A DNA stretch of 41,302 bases, from assembly GCA_902521645.1 (NCBI GenBank), contig CABYSN010000006.1, forward strand, positions 1-41,302, given 5' to 3'. The DNA comes from Planctomycetota bacterium (GTDB lineage Bacteria; Planctomycetota; Phycisphaerae; Phycisphaerales; SM1A02). Made by a program: the position numbers and the translations under genes. A model generated the notes under the pieces. The model saw only the letters and a program-made list of their open reading frames with translations, was not told the origin of the DNA and did no database searches. Positions 8,754 to 18,357 of this stretch are shown here, one piece after another. Within the stretch, counting starts at the first letter, position 1. Every line of letters starts with the position of its first letter.

Positions 8754-10694
8754 TCATGGCGAACACTTGCCCCAGGAACTGAGCAATTCGGCGAGGTCGA
8801 TTCCATCGACGACCCCGTCGGCATTGAAATCAGCAGGAGAATCGCTCGATCCCCAATCAGCGAGCAGGGGTGCGAGGTCGGCCCCATCCACCACTCCATC
8901 GGCATTGAGATCACCGGGACACTCCGCATCCGGAGTCGTGCCGAGCAAGGCACGCAGAAAATCGTTGACCACGACTTCATTCGGATCGAACGCCTTCATG
9001 TCCGACATCATCGCATCCCACCCCTCGGAACCGGGCATGCCGGCACGGAATGACTCGGGCACACGGTCCGCCATGACCTGTTGATTCGTCCAGGGACCGG
9101 CTGCGGTGTACCCCCATCCCTTCGACCATTCGACACGCATGGATGCCGTGGGCGTTTCGCCGAATTGCGCGTACAACCAGGTCTCCAGTTCACTGTAGAA
9201 AGGACCGGCATCGGGCGTGCCCGGAACCGTCAGCAGGTCGAGCCATACTGCGACATCCCAGTCCGCATGATCCTCTCGAGGGGCGATCGCGGAAAGTCCG
9301 GGACGGCGCGCTGATGATCCTTCGACTTCGCCGGGCTGTTCGAGACCGGTCACGCGAATTTCAACGGGTCCATTGATCGGATACCTGCCCTGATCTGCAT
9401 AGGTGTTCATCAGTTCGAGATATTTCGCGGAGAACTGATTGAGGACCGCCTGGACATTGTCCCGACGAGTGAGGATCGCATAGCCGTTCGCGCTGGTTCG
9501 CAATGTCGAAGGCTTGATGTAATGCAGAAGATTCTTCGATGGACCCCACATGTCCCACGCACCGTCGAAGGTCAGGCCGAGATTCGTGATGGTCCACATC
9601 AGTCCGCCGAAAGTGGGCGTGAGTCCGGGCGCCCCGTCGAGAATCTGATTGATCAGATTCACCGCTTCATCGGAAAGATTGTCTGAGAAGGGATAGTTGT
9701 AGGAATCGTCGACTTCACGCGCCCAGAAAGGCTTGTTCGGGGTCACGGTCCAGACCTTCAGCCAGGGGTTCTGAGTGAATGGATACCAGATCGCTTCGGC
9801 TCTTCCGCTTTCATCCAGAAAACTCGCGAAGGTTCGACCTCCGGAACCGGCCGGGGCGAAGAGCTCGCTGGCGGAGATGCTCATGTAACTCTCGCAACGC
9901 AGATTCACATTGGCTTCCACCTGAAGAACCACTTCGGTCAGAATCACGCGACCGAGACTGACCAGAAGAGCGTCGATCTCCGAATTGCTTCGATCAAAGG
10001 ATTTCAGGATGTAAGCCTGCGTGTCTTCGTCCCAGACGACGGCCGTCAAGGAGAGGACCCGATTGCTCATGGAGCCGAAGGTCTGACCCGTCTGACGGGA
10101 TTCACCTTCGGCAGGCACACCTGTTCCATGACCTCCGATCGCGAGAACACCGCCGATCGAGATGTCACCGGGTGCGGGACATGACGTCACCCCGTACCCC
10201 TGATTCTCGAGGAACTGAAGCAGGTCATCCATCGAGGTGCCCGCGCCGACACGAACGGCGGGCGTGGCTCCAGGCTCCATCGACATCTCGGAGAGGCCAG
10301 AGGTCGTATCCAGCAGAACGACCGGTGTCGAACAGGTCGTTTCCGGCGTCACGACCAGTGGCGACCAATTGTGCTTGAAGCCACGAGCTCGAATGGCGTA
10401 GTCGTTTTCATTCGCCCAATTCGCAACGGCGACGATGTCCGACGGACCCGATGGCGTGCAGGTCCAGAGTTGATCGATCGAGATCTCACCCGTCCAATTT
10501 TCGAATGCTTGAAGATAGACTTCGATGTCGGCCGGAAAATCGGGCGGCGGCTGACACCCTCCGGGCGCTGATGCCGCAAACACTCGGTGAACCGGCGTCC
10601 ATGCTGCCGAAGCCGCCAATCCACCCAAAGCTCCGAGAAAAAGACGTCGGTCGACCGATGAGGGAGCCTGAGATCTTTCGTCAATGTCGGCCAT
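8754..10694 (-). CDS. Secreted cholesterol oxidase, covalent-FAD (VAO) type, with C-terminal dockerin-like domain
   Basis: A 646-residue flavoprotein. A Tat signal (DRRLFLGALGGL, residues 14-25) ends in HRVFA. The FAD-binding PCMH-type domain starts near residue 60 (FENWTGEISIDQLWTC, then IRARGFKHNWSPLVV). His108 sits where the class II cholesterol oxidase of Brevibacterium sterolicum binds FAD covalently, and PAPGDISIGGVLAIGGHG matches the flavin loop. The middle and C-terminal parts (EAIWYPFTQNPWLKVWTV, NGPVEIRVTGLEQ, DHADWDVAVWLDLL, RVEWSKGW) follow the cholesterol-oxidase substrate-binding fold as I remember it. Residues ~596-646 are a duplicated dockerin-like module ending LLSSWGKC. It should oxidise 3-beta-hydroxysterols, or a similar alcohol, with O2. 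GGGAGG-like sequence 3 nt before the ATG supports the start. Confidence 0.9.
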   Translation of the reverse strand: MADIDERSQAPSSVDRRLFLGALGGLAASAAWTPVHRVFAASAPGGCQPPPDFPADIEVYLQAFENWTGEISIDQLWTCTPSGPSDIVAVANWANENDYAIRARGFKHNWSPLVVTPETTCSTPVVLLDTTSGLSEMSMEPGATPAVRVGAGTSMDDLLQFLENQGYGVTSCPAPGDISIGGVLAIGGHGTGVPAEGESRQTGQTFGSMSNRVLSLTAVVWDEDTQAYILKSFDRSNSEIDALLVSLGRVILTEVVLQVEANVNLRCESYMSISASELFAPAGSGGRTFASFLDESGRAEAIWYPFTQNPWLKVWTVTPNKPFWAREVDDSYNYPFSDNLSDEAVNLINQILDGAPGLTPTFGGLMWTITNLGLTFDGAWDMWGPSKNLLHYIKPSTLRTSANGYAILTRRDNVQAVLNQFSAKYLELMNTYADQGRYPINGPVEIRVTGLEQPGEVEGSSARRPGLSAIAPREDHADWDVAVWLDLLTVPGTPDAGPFYSELETWLYAQFGETPTASMRVEWSKGWGYTAAGPWTNQQVMADRVPESFRAGMPGSEGWDAMMSDMKAFDPNEVVVNDFLRALLGTTPDAECPGDLNADGVVDGADLAPLLADWGSSDSPADFNADGVVDGIDLAELLSSWGKCSP

Positions 10695-10726
10695 GGGCCT
10701 CCCTGGATCTGCGTCCTACGCCTTCG

Positions 10727-10732
10727 ATCATA
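10727..10732 (-). promoter_or_regulatory. Candidate -10 box of the cholesterol oxidase gene
   Basis: TATGAT (5 of 6 to consensus) on the minus strand lies 32 nt before the start codon, giving a short leader of about 26 nt. I see no convincing -35. It lies downstream of the 16S terminator, so the oxidase should have its own transcript. Confidence 0.4.
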
Positions 10733-10770
10733 AGGAAGAAGAGTCTCATTTCAGCTTGAGATCGGGGAAA

Positions 10771-10811
10771 GCGACAAAAAGAACAGCGGCCGCCCCGAAG
10801 GACGACCGCTG
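10771..10811 (-). terminator. 16S rRNA terminator with C(UUCG)G loop
   Basis: On the minus strand an 11-bp stem (10801-10811 with 10784-10794) closes on CUUCGG, the very stable UUCG tetraloop. Two pairs are G-U, so the stem is good only in minus-strand RNA. It is followed by TTCTTTTTG. This is a strong intrinsic terminator about 140 nt past the 16S 3' end. Confidence 0.88.
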
Positions 10812-10838
10812 AATTGAGTATGACGAGATCAACCGTAC

Positions 10839-10856
10839 CTGCATGTCACCATGCAG
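10839..10856 (-). other. Hairpin in the 16S trailer
   Basis: A perfect 7-bp stem, CTGCATG/CATGCAG, with a 4-nt loop. It lies between the mature 16S 3' end and the terminator and may take part in 3' processing. Confidence 0.5.
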
Positions 10857-10858
10857 AT

Positions 10859-10890
10859 CCTCGTTCGTGCCGAAACACGATCGAACGAGG
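10859..10890 (-). other. Second hairpin in the 16S trailer
   Basis: A perfect 9-bp stem (CCTCGTTCG at 10859-10867 with CGAACGAGG at 10882-10890) and a 14-nt loop, about 60 nt past the 16S 3' end. Likely a structured trailer element; a processing role is inference. Confidence 0.5.
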
Positions 10891-10942
10891 TGTGTTGACG
10901 AATTCAGGAACCAGATTGCTCTGGATTCCCGTCTAAGTAATC

Positions 10943-12443
<1,501 letters not shown>

Positions 12444-12825
12444 TTTTCTTTGAATGGACCCCGCCGAAACGGGCTCCAGAAATTCGAAGATTTGGCCTGG
12501 CAGCCAAAGAGACGTATCTCTTCAGCCGGTCTCATCGATCTCAAATCATCGATGTCGATGGAAGGCTAGTTCCATCGAATAAAGGACATCCTCCACCACG
12601 ATGACCGAGGTCATCGAATGGAATCTTGTTTTGAATTGACTTCATATTGGCGTCACAAGGATGTCCCGAGATACGTTGTGCTGTAACAAACGTACCTATT
12701 GGGTTTCCCACCGTCGAAACACGTTGTGTCATGCTTCGGGGCGGTCACATCCTCGCGGCGATCTCGTCTACTCACTTGTCAAAGAATGCAGCGACTGGTC
12801 GTGCCGAAGCGCGACAAGTGCTGAG
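12444..12825 (-). other. 16S rRNA leader with serial stem-loops
   Basis: The transcribed leader upstream of 16S, if the promoter at 12832-12859 is used. It holds no gene. It contains a run of perfect inverted repeats: 12491-12496/12503-12508 (TTTGGC), 12507-12512/12517-12522 (AAGAGA), 12533-12539/12548-12554 (CATCGAT), 12555-12563/12570-12578 (TCGATGGAA), 12599-12606/12609-12616 (CGATGACC), and a long-range pair 12773-12780/12813-12820 (CACTTGTC) at its 5' end. Several stems share the word CATCGA. These are probably processing or antitermination structures; no boxA was identified. Confidence 0.65.
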
Positions 12826-12831
12826 CCGGGT

Positions 12832-12859
12832 ACTTTAACGGTCCTGTGCGTGCTGTCAA
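12832..12859 (-). promoter_or_regulatory. rrs: 16S rRNA promoter
   Basis: On the minus strand a perfect -35 TTGACA (12854-12859), a 16-nt spacer and TAAAGT (12832-12837, 4 of 6). Transcription would begin near 12825, about 380 nt before the 16S 5' end. This is the best sigma70-type site upstream of the rRNA. Confidence 0.7.
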
Positions 12860-13167
12860 CCCGAGCTGACAAGAACTTGGAGCCAATCAGCATTTTTCCG
12901 ATCCCCCATCGGGCTTTCCAGAGGCGCACCCTCGGCGGAATGCGTCAAACACCTCCGCCTCGAGAGCAGCCCGATTCGATCGTGGGGTCGGTGATTTCAC
13001 GAAAAAACCGCCCGATAGTCTTTAAAGCTAATTATTCTCGGTCATTCTTGTGGTCAGCGCACCCACGCTCGGGGGGACTTGGGTCCAGGCATGTCGCTCA
13101 TCGGAATGAGCCACTGTGATTTCTTCAAATCAGTTGGTTGGCAGGTTTTCCCCATTTGTCCCTACTT
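12860..13167. other. Non-coding stretch between the 16S promoter and comF
   Basis: I see no gene here. Two small perfect hairpins lie near the comF 3' end: GCTCAT cgga ATGAGC (13096-13111) and TGATTT cttc AAATCA (13117-13132). Neither has a clear T tract on the minus strand. An AT-rich patch at 13020-13037 (minus strand GAATAATTAGC) could be a second, weak rRNA promoter element. Confidence 0.4.
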
Positions 13168-13953
13168 TTACATCCTGGAGGGCTGTTTTCCCGTCGACGC
13201 TCTTGAAAAGACCACGGATTCCGGAAGCTCTCTCACTGCAAGCACTCCGGCACCCACGACCGAGGCTCCGGAGCGTTTCAGCGCCCGAGAGACCAATCCA
13301 AGCGTGCGTCCGGTGGTGCGGACGTCATCGATCACAAGCACTGAACGGCCTTGCAAGGACTTGGCTCGCAACCGCCCAGTCCATGAGATCAGGAAAGGAT
13401 CAGGTTTTCTCGATCGTTGCGAGAATGAGGCGCCTGCCTGCACACGACCATGCTTTTGCTTCAACGGTTGAAACACCTTGAAACCAGTCGCCCTTGAAAC
13501 GCCGGCGCAAAGAGAGGCGGCATGGTCCATGCCACGCACCAGACGTCTTCCCGAAGGCATCGGAACGGGCACCAGGAGAGGCTTCGAAGCCTCCTCGAAG
13601 TGGCCACTCGACCGTATCGCTTCACCGAGCAATCGCCCCAGCGACTCGGCCATCGATTCCCAGGATCGATACTTCATCTCTCGAATCCAACCGGACATCG
13701 GTTCTTCGTAGTTCGTGAGTCGAACCAGCCTGCCGTATCCGGTGACGAGCGTCCCTCCCGGGCAGGGACATTCCGAGGATGAACCAAAACGGCTCGAGCC
13801 ACAGCGTTCACAGTAGGACGCGTTCGTATCAGGCGCCCAATCAGCCCCCGAGATGACCTCGTCCGCCGGGACACGATCAAGACCGATGATTGCGGACTCG
13901 CATCTTCGAATCCCCTTCAGGACATCGGGCAGGAATTTTTCAATCGGGTTCAT
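13168..13953 (-). CDS. comF: ComF-family phosphoribosyltransferase-like protein
   Basis: A 261-residue ComF/GntX-type protein. A Cys-rich zinc-ribbon-like segment (CERCGSS ... CPCPGG) lies near residues 45-65, followed by the family stretch YxxxMxxWIREMKYR (here MSGWIREMKYRSW) and PVPMPSGRRLVRGMDHA. The PRPP-binding signature VLVIDDVRTTGRTL is near residue 210. In naturally competent bacteria ComF helps DNA uptake and replication-fork handling; in others the role is unclear. I chose the ATG at 13953, with AAGG a few nt upstream; a TTG 18 nt earlier is possible. It reads alone, toward the 16S promoter region. Confidence 0.9.
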   Translation of the reverse strand: MNPIEKFLPDVLKGIRRCESAIIGLDRVPADEVISGADWAPDTNASYCERCGSSRFGSSSECPCPGGTLVTGYGRLVRLTNYEEPMSGWIREMKYRSWESMAESLGRLLGEAIRSSGHFEEASKPLLVPVPMPSGRRLVRGMDHAASLCAGVSRATGFKVFQPLKQKHGRVQAGASFSQRSRKPDPFLISWTGRLRAKSLQGRSVLVIDDVRTTGRTLGLVSRALKRSGASVVGAGVLAVRELPESVVFSRASTGKQPSRM

Positions 13954-14114
13954 GGGCCTTATGTACGCCAAAACCGAACACTGAAAGAAACTGACGACAA
14001 AGTGCCCGCCTTTTCGAACTCATTCTCATCACGCAAGTATCAGTTCATGGAGCACGTCGAAACATGACGTAGCCGCGAAACGACCACATCCGTACTTTCC
14101 TCGAAGGGATGACC

Positions 14115-14360
14115 ATGGCGAGAGAACCTCTGAAAACCACGTCAGATACCGTACTCAAGCTCATCGGCACGGAGGCGTCATTCGACTCCGAAGATCTGGA
14201 ACGAGGAATCATCGCCCGCATCGTCGAACGGACGGGGCCTGGCTCCCTTCAACAGGACATCGACCTGAACACCGCGCAGAACGCGCAGGAGAAGATCCGT
14301 CCTGTTTCCATGAGACAGACATTGAACACTGCTCCACCTCGACTTCGTCTGCGCGGCTGA
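14115..14360 (+). CDS. Small protein of unknown function, 81 residues
   Basis: A short, polar protein (about 81 residues, or 83 if the ATG at 14109 is used) that I do not recognise. The ATG at 14115 is preferred because AAGGG lies 7 nt before it; at 14109 the same site would touch the start codon. A TACTTT box at 14093-14098 may be its -10, giving a very short leader. No signal peptide, membrane segment or motif is visible; the end is basic (PPRLRLRG). It stands alone on the plus strand between ComF and aconitase and ends before a bidirectional terminator, which supports it being a real transcript unit. Confidence 0.55.
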   Translation: MAREPLKTTSDTVLKLIGTEASFDSEDLERGIIARIVERTGPGSLQQDIDLNTAQNAQEKIRPVSMRQTLNTAPPRLRLRG

Positions 14361-14402
14361 CCGCCCCATCGTGGAATGATCCACTCGGTCAGTCCTTTAC
14401 AG

Positions 14403-14438
14403 AACAGCCCGCATCGCCTTCCGGGGGTGCGGGCTGTT
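14403..14438. terminator. Bidirectional terminator between the small ORF and aconitase
   Basis: A perfect 11-bp stem (14403-14413 AACAGCCCGCA with 14428-14438 TGCGGGCTGTT) with a 14-nt loop lies between two convergent genes. Because the stem begins with AA and ends with TT, it gives a short T tract on each strand. It lies 42 nt past the small gene and 25 nt past the aconitase stop. Confidence 0.8.
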
Positions 14439-14463
14439 TGATCGGTGATGCACGGACGGTCCG

Positions 14464-17211
14464 TCAGGCGTCTGCCATCTGACGAAGGACCGTTTGAAGG
14501 ATGCCACCATTCCTGTAGTAGATGACCTCCACCGGTGTGTCGACGCGCACGGTGGTCTCGAATTCCGTGACCGTCCCATCTGCGGCGGTCGCCTTGACCA
14601 TGATGGCCTGACGAGGCTGGAGATCCAGAGGCACTTCGATGTCGAAGGTCTCATCACCTCGAAGTCCGAGCGTGTCGCAGTCCACACCGTCTGCGAAGAC
14701 CAGCGGGAGCACGCCCATCCCCACCAGATTGGAACGGTGGATGCGCTCGAAACTCTTGGCGATGACAGCACGGACACCGAGCAGGTTGGTGCCCTTCGCC
14801 GCCCAGTCGCGTGAAGAACCCATGCCGTAGTCGACACCGGCGAGCACCACGAGAGGCGTCGAGTTCGCCTGGTAGTTGATCGCCGCTTCATAGACGCTCT
14901 TGACTTCGCCATCGTTGAAATCGGTGGTGACCCCGCCTTCGGTCCCGGGCGCGAGCAGATTGCGAATGCGAATGTTCGCGAAGGTGCCTCGTGTCATGAC
15001 GCGGTCGTTTCCACGACGCGAACCGAACGAGTTGAAGAGGGACACGGGAACGTTGTTTTCGACCAGATATTGACCCGCAGGAGAATCGAGCATGATGGCA
15101 CCCGCCGGGGAGATGTGGTCGGTGGTCACGGAGTCTCCCAGCTTCAGAAGACAACGGGCCCCGAGGATCGAAGTGATCTCTCCGGGCTCACGGGTCATCC
15201 CCTCGAAGAAGGGTGGATTCTGGACGTAGGTGGAGGATTCGTCCCAGGCGTACATGTCACCAGTACCGGGCGCGATCGCCTGCCACTCATCGGAACCGTC
15301 GAAGACGTTTTCGTACTGCTGCTGAAACTGCTTTCGGGTGACGGAGGCGCCCACGGTGTCCAGAACCTCCTGCGTGCTGGGCCAGATGTCCGCCAGGAAG
15401 ACGTCATTCCCATTCGAATCCTGACCAAGGGGATCATTCTGGAGATCGATGTCGACCGTTCCCGCGATGGCATACGCGACGACCAGGGGCGGGGAGGCCA
15501 GGTAGTTGGCCCGAACATCGGGGTGAATGCGCCCTTCGAAATTTCTGTTGCCGGAGAGAACGCTGGTCGCGACCAGATCCTGATCGTTGATGGCGGCTGA
15601 GATCTCGCTGGCGATCGGGCCCGAGTTCCCGATGCAGGTCGTGCATCCGTAACCGACCAGATAGAACCCGCAAGCCTCGAGATCATCGATGAGATCGGCT
15701 CTTTCGAGATAGTCCGTGACGACCTTGGAACCTGGGGCGAGAGACGTCTTGACCCATGGCCGTCGGGTCAGACCCAGGGCATTGGCCTTCTTCGCAAGCA
15801 GTCCCGCGGCGACCATCACTTCCGGGTTGCTGGTGTTCGTGCAGCTGGTGATCGCAGCCACCACCACATCGCCATCCCTCATCTCGAAACCGACGCCATC
15901 AAGATCGACGGCGGCCTCGGGTGGTGTCACCACGGAGGTCGACGGACTTGAATCGTCACCGATGCCGCCTTCGGAGACCCAGCGGCTGTCGTTCGTGCTT
16001 TCCATGGAATCGGATCGTCCGAAGGTGTCCGCCAGACATCGATGCCATTCGGGGCGCATTTCCGAAAGGGCGATGCGATCCTGTGGACGACGTGGCCCTG
16101 CAAGCGCGGGTTCGATCGTCGACATGTCGAGTTCGAGAACCTTGGTGTATTCCGGTTCGATATCGTCGTCACGCCAGAGACCCTGAGCCTTCGAATAGAG
16201 CTCGACGGTCTTGATCAGATCCTCGGATCGGCCCGAAAGACGCATGTACTCGAGGGTTCGATCGTCGACGGGGAAGAACCCCATCGTGGCACCGTATTCG
16301 GGAGCCATGTTGCTGATGGTGGCTCGGTTGGCAAGCGGCATTTCAGCGAGACCCGATCCGAAGAATTCAACGAACTTGCCGACAACACCCTGTTCGCGAA
16401 GCAACTCCGTGACGCGCAGGACGAGATCCGTGGCGGTGGCACCGTCGGGAAGCTTTCCGGTGAGACGCATTCCGATGACCTCCGGAATCAGCATGTAGAT
16501 CGGCTGACCGAGCATCACGGCTTCGGCCTCGATGCCGCCGACGCCCCAGCCGACTACACCCAATCCATTGATCATCGTGGTGTGACTGTCGGTGCCGACA
16601 AGAGAATCGGGATACAGAACGTCGTCATTCTCCCAGGTCACCTTGGCCAGATATTCGAGATTGACCTGATGCACGATGCCCGTCGCGGGCGGAACGACTC
16701 GGAAGTTGTCGAATGCTCCCTGCCCCCACTTGAGAAATTCGTAACGCTCCTGATTTCTCTCGAATTCCTTTTCGCTGTTGATGGTCAGAGCGACACCCGA
16801 ATTGAATTCGTCGACCTGGACCGAATGATCGATCACCAGATCACAGGGAACGAGCGGATTCACTTGGACCGGGTCGCCACCGAGATTTCTAATCGCGTCC
16901 CGCATCGCGGCGAGGTCCACCAGACATGGGACACCGGTGAAATCCTGAAGCACGACTCGCGCGGGCTTGAACGCGATCTCCTGCTCTCCCACGTTCTTCG
17001 CGTCATAACGAGCGAGGGCGTGGACATGCTCTTCAGTGACGATCAGGCCATCACAGTTGCGCAGGCATGACTCGAGGAGCACCTTGATGCTGTACGGGAG
17101 TCGGCGGATGTCACCGAGACCCTCGAGCGAATCAAGCCGATGGATCGTCTTGGGACCCATGGGCGTCTCGAGCGTTGACTGGGATGCAAAGGATTCGCCG
17201 GTCGGTGACAT
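14464..17211 (-). CDS. acnA: Aconitate hydratase (AcnA type)
   Basis: A full-length 915-residue AcnA/IRP-type aconitase. It interconverts citrate and isocitrate in the TCA cycle, in the cytoplasm, using a [4Fe-4S] cluster. The three cluster cysteines are visible: Cys457 in TSCTNTSNP, and Cys523 and Cys526 in [10 protein letters not shown]. Other family stretches include [50 protein letters not shown]-like sequence near residue 200, and the swivel domain [21 protein letters not shown] near 790. The ATG is supported by AGGAG 5 nt upstream (17217-17221). It has its own extended -10 promoter after cysE and a strong terminator. Nothing looks unusual. Confidence 0.98.
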   Translation of the reverse strand: MSPTGESFASQSTLETPMGPKTIHRLDSLEGLGDIRRLPYSIKVLLESCLRNCDGLIVTEEHVHALARYDAKNVGEQEIAFKPARVVLQDFTGVPCLVDLAAMRDAIRNLGGDPVQVNPLVPCDLVIDHSVQVDEFNSGVALTINSEKEFERNQERYEFLKWGQGAFDNFRVVPPATGIVHQVNLEYLAKVTWENDDVLYPDSLVGTDSHTTMINGLGVVGWGVGGIEAEAVMLGQPIYMLIPEVIGMRLTGKLPDGATATDLVLRVTELLREQGVVGKFVEFFGSGLAEMPLANRATISNMAPEYGATMGFFPVDDRTLEYMRLSGRSEDLIKTVELYSKAQGLWRDDDIEPEYTKVLELDMSTIEPALAGPRRPQDRIALSEMRPEWHRCLADTFGRSDSMESTNDSRWVSEGGIGDDSSPSTSVVTPPEAAVDLDGVGFEMRDGDVVVAAITSCTNTSNPEVMVAAGLLAKKANALGLTRRPWVKTSLAPGSKVVTDYLERADLIDDLEACGFYLVGYGCTTCIGNSGPIASEISAAINDQDLVATSVLSGNRNFEGRIHPDVRANYLASPPLVVAYAIAGTVDIDLQNDPLGQDSNGNDVFLADIWPSTQEVLDTVGASVTRKQFQQQYENVFDGSDEWQAIAPGTGDMYAWDESSTYVQNPPFFEGMTREPGEITSILGARCLLKLGDSVTTDHISPAGAIMLDSPAGQYLVENNVPVSLFNSFGSRRGNDRVMTRGTFANIRIRNLLAPGTEGGVTTDFNDGEVKSVYEAAINYQANSTPLVVLAGVDYGMGSSRDWAAKGTNLLGVRAVIAKSFERIHRSNLVGMGVLPLVFADGVDCDTLGLRGDETFDIEVPLDLQPRQAIMVKATAADGTVTEFETTVRVDTPVEVIYYRNGGILQTVLRQMADA

Positions 17212-17256
17212 GTGGGCTCCTGAAGAACTGATCTCGTCTCAAATCCTGAGAGTCAC

Positions 17257-17265
17257 ATCATAACA
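17257..17265 (-). promoter_or_regulatory. acnA: Extended -10 promoter of acnA
   Basis: On the minus strand TGTTATGAT: an extended -10 (TGN) followed by TATGAT (17257-17262), in the 65-nt gap after cysE. No -35 is clear, as is common with extended -10 sites. The leader would be about 39 nt and carry the AGGAG ribosome site. Confidence 0.5.
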
Positions 17266-17276
17266 CGAGCCTAAAT

Positions 17277-18221
17277 TCACTTACGACTGATAATTCGCGT
17301 TTTAGCCTTGGGAGCGGCCACCACATGGTCGGGTGGAACACTTGAAGTCACGAAGACTCCGCCGGCAATCTCGGTTCGAGCACCGATGACCGTGTCACCT
17401 CCCAGAATCGTGGCTCCTGCATAGACCACGACGTCATCCTCGAGAGTCGGGTGTCGATGGAGACCTTTGGTGATACGCCCCTCATCATCACGAGGAAAAC
17501 TCCGAGCGCCGAGCGTGACGCCCTGGTAGAGCTTGCAGCGATCGCCGATCACGACGGTTTCTCCGATCACGACTCCGGTCCCATGATCGATGAAGAAACT
17601 CTCGCCGATCGTCGCGCCGGGATGGATGTCGATTCCGGTCTCCATGTGTGCGAGCTCGCACATCATTCTCGGAAGAAGGGGAATGCCGATGAGCCTCAAT
17701 TCGTGCGCGAGGCGGAACACGGTCAGTGCCCTGATCGACGGATAGCAGAGGATCACCTCGTCGGCATGTCGAGCCGCGGGGTCACCATCGAACGCCGCTC
17801 TGACATCGAGCCCCAGCATCCGCCGGACATCGGGGAGACGTCTCAGAAATTTCTCTGTGGCATCATCCGCACTCCGCTTGATCGAAGCGGACTCTTCGGG
17901 ACTGGGTTCCGTCATTCGGTGCGGAGCGTGCATGTCGCCACCGAGTCCGGGGTCATCGGAGGAATTCCGATATCTGAGAGCCGCTTCACAGAGCCCGTAG
18001 AGATCGACGGATATCGTCTCGAGGATCTCTCTGGTTCGAGCTTCGAAGGTCTCTCTGTCCTGCGAGAAGGCGCCCGCAAATCCTGGAAACATCAGAAAAC
18101 GCAGGTTGTCGACCAGGGAGGTGGTCGCGCTGGCACTCGGTGGAGCCATCCCGCCCAACCTGCAGGTCGTGGAATCCAGATACATCGATTTGATCAGCTC
18201 TTCGGCGATCCGGTTGCTCAC
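17277..18221 (-). CDS. cysE: Serine O-acetyltransferase (CysE/EpsC type)
   Basis: A 314-residue serine acetyltransferase, which makes O-acetylserine from serine and acetyl-CoA as the first step of cysteine synthesis. Residues ~1-170 are helical with the family helix FRLAHELRLIGIPLLPRMM. The left-handed beta-helix follows, with GIDIHPGATIGESFFIDHGTGVVIGE (read in pieces) carrying the catalytic Asp-His of the family, then GVTLGARSFPRDDEGR and HPTLEDDVVVYAGATILGG. The start is GTG, with GAGG 7 nt upstream. It lies on the same strand as acnA with a 65-nt gap, but acnA seems to have its own promoter. Longer than E. coli CysE (273) because of the N-terminal part, typical of the EpsC-type group. Confidence 0.95.
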   Translation of the reverse strand: MSNRIAEELIKSMYLDSTTCRLGGMAPPSASATTSLVDNLRFLMFPGFAGAFSQDRETFEARTREILETISVDLYGLCEAALRYRNSSDDPGLGGDMHAPHRMTEPSPEESASIKRSADDATEKFLRRLPDVRRMLGLDVRAAFDGDPAARHADEVILCYPSIRALTVFRLAHELRLIGIPLLPRMMCELAHMETGIDIHPGATIGESFFIDHGTGVVIGETVVIGDRCKLYQGVTLGARSFPRDDEGRITKGLHRHPTLEDDVVVYAGATILGGDTVIGARTEIAGGVFVTSSVPPDHVVAAPKAKTRIISRK

Positions 18222-18294
18222 GACAGACCTCGGGGTGTCATCGAAAAAGGAGAGTCACATGATCCCTATCGGCATGATCAACCCCACAACGACA

Positions 18295-18324
18295 ATGCGG
18301 GCGACCTGAAAAGGTCGCCCGCAT
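18295..18324 (-). terminator. Terminator after the EF-hand protein gene
   Basis: A perfect 13-bp stem (18295-18307 ATGCGGGCGACCT with 18312-18324) and a 4-nt loop, 33 nt past the stop at 18358. On the minus strand it is followed by TGTCGTTG, a poor T tract, but the stem is very strong. It also separates this gene from cysE. Confidence 0.7.
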
Positions 18325-18357
18325 GATTCGAAATCGATTATGAGATCAACGTGTCGA

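Noticed and set aside
12773-12783. A second rRNA promoter based on TTGACA at 12777-12782
   Set aside because: No -10-like hexamer lies 15-19 nt downstream on the minus strand; the bases are better explained as an arm of the 12773-12820 inverted repeat.
16042-17070. A 342-codon open frame on the plus strand inside the aconitase gene
   Set aside because: It is exactly antisense to well-conserved aconitase sequence, has no recognisable domain, and such antisense frames are common in GC-rich genes.
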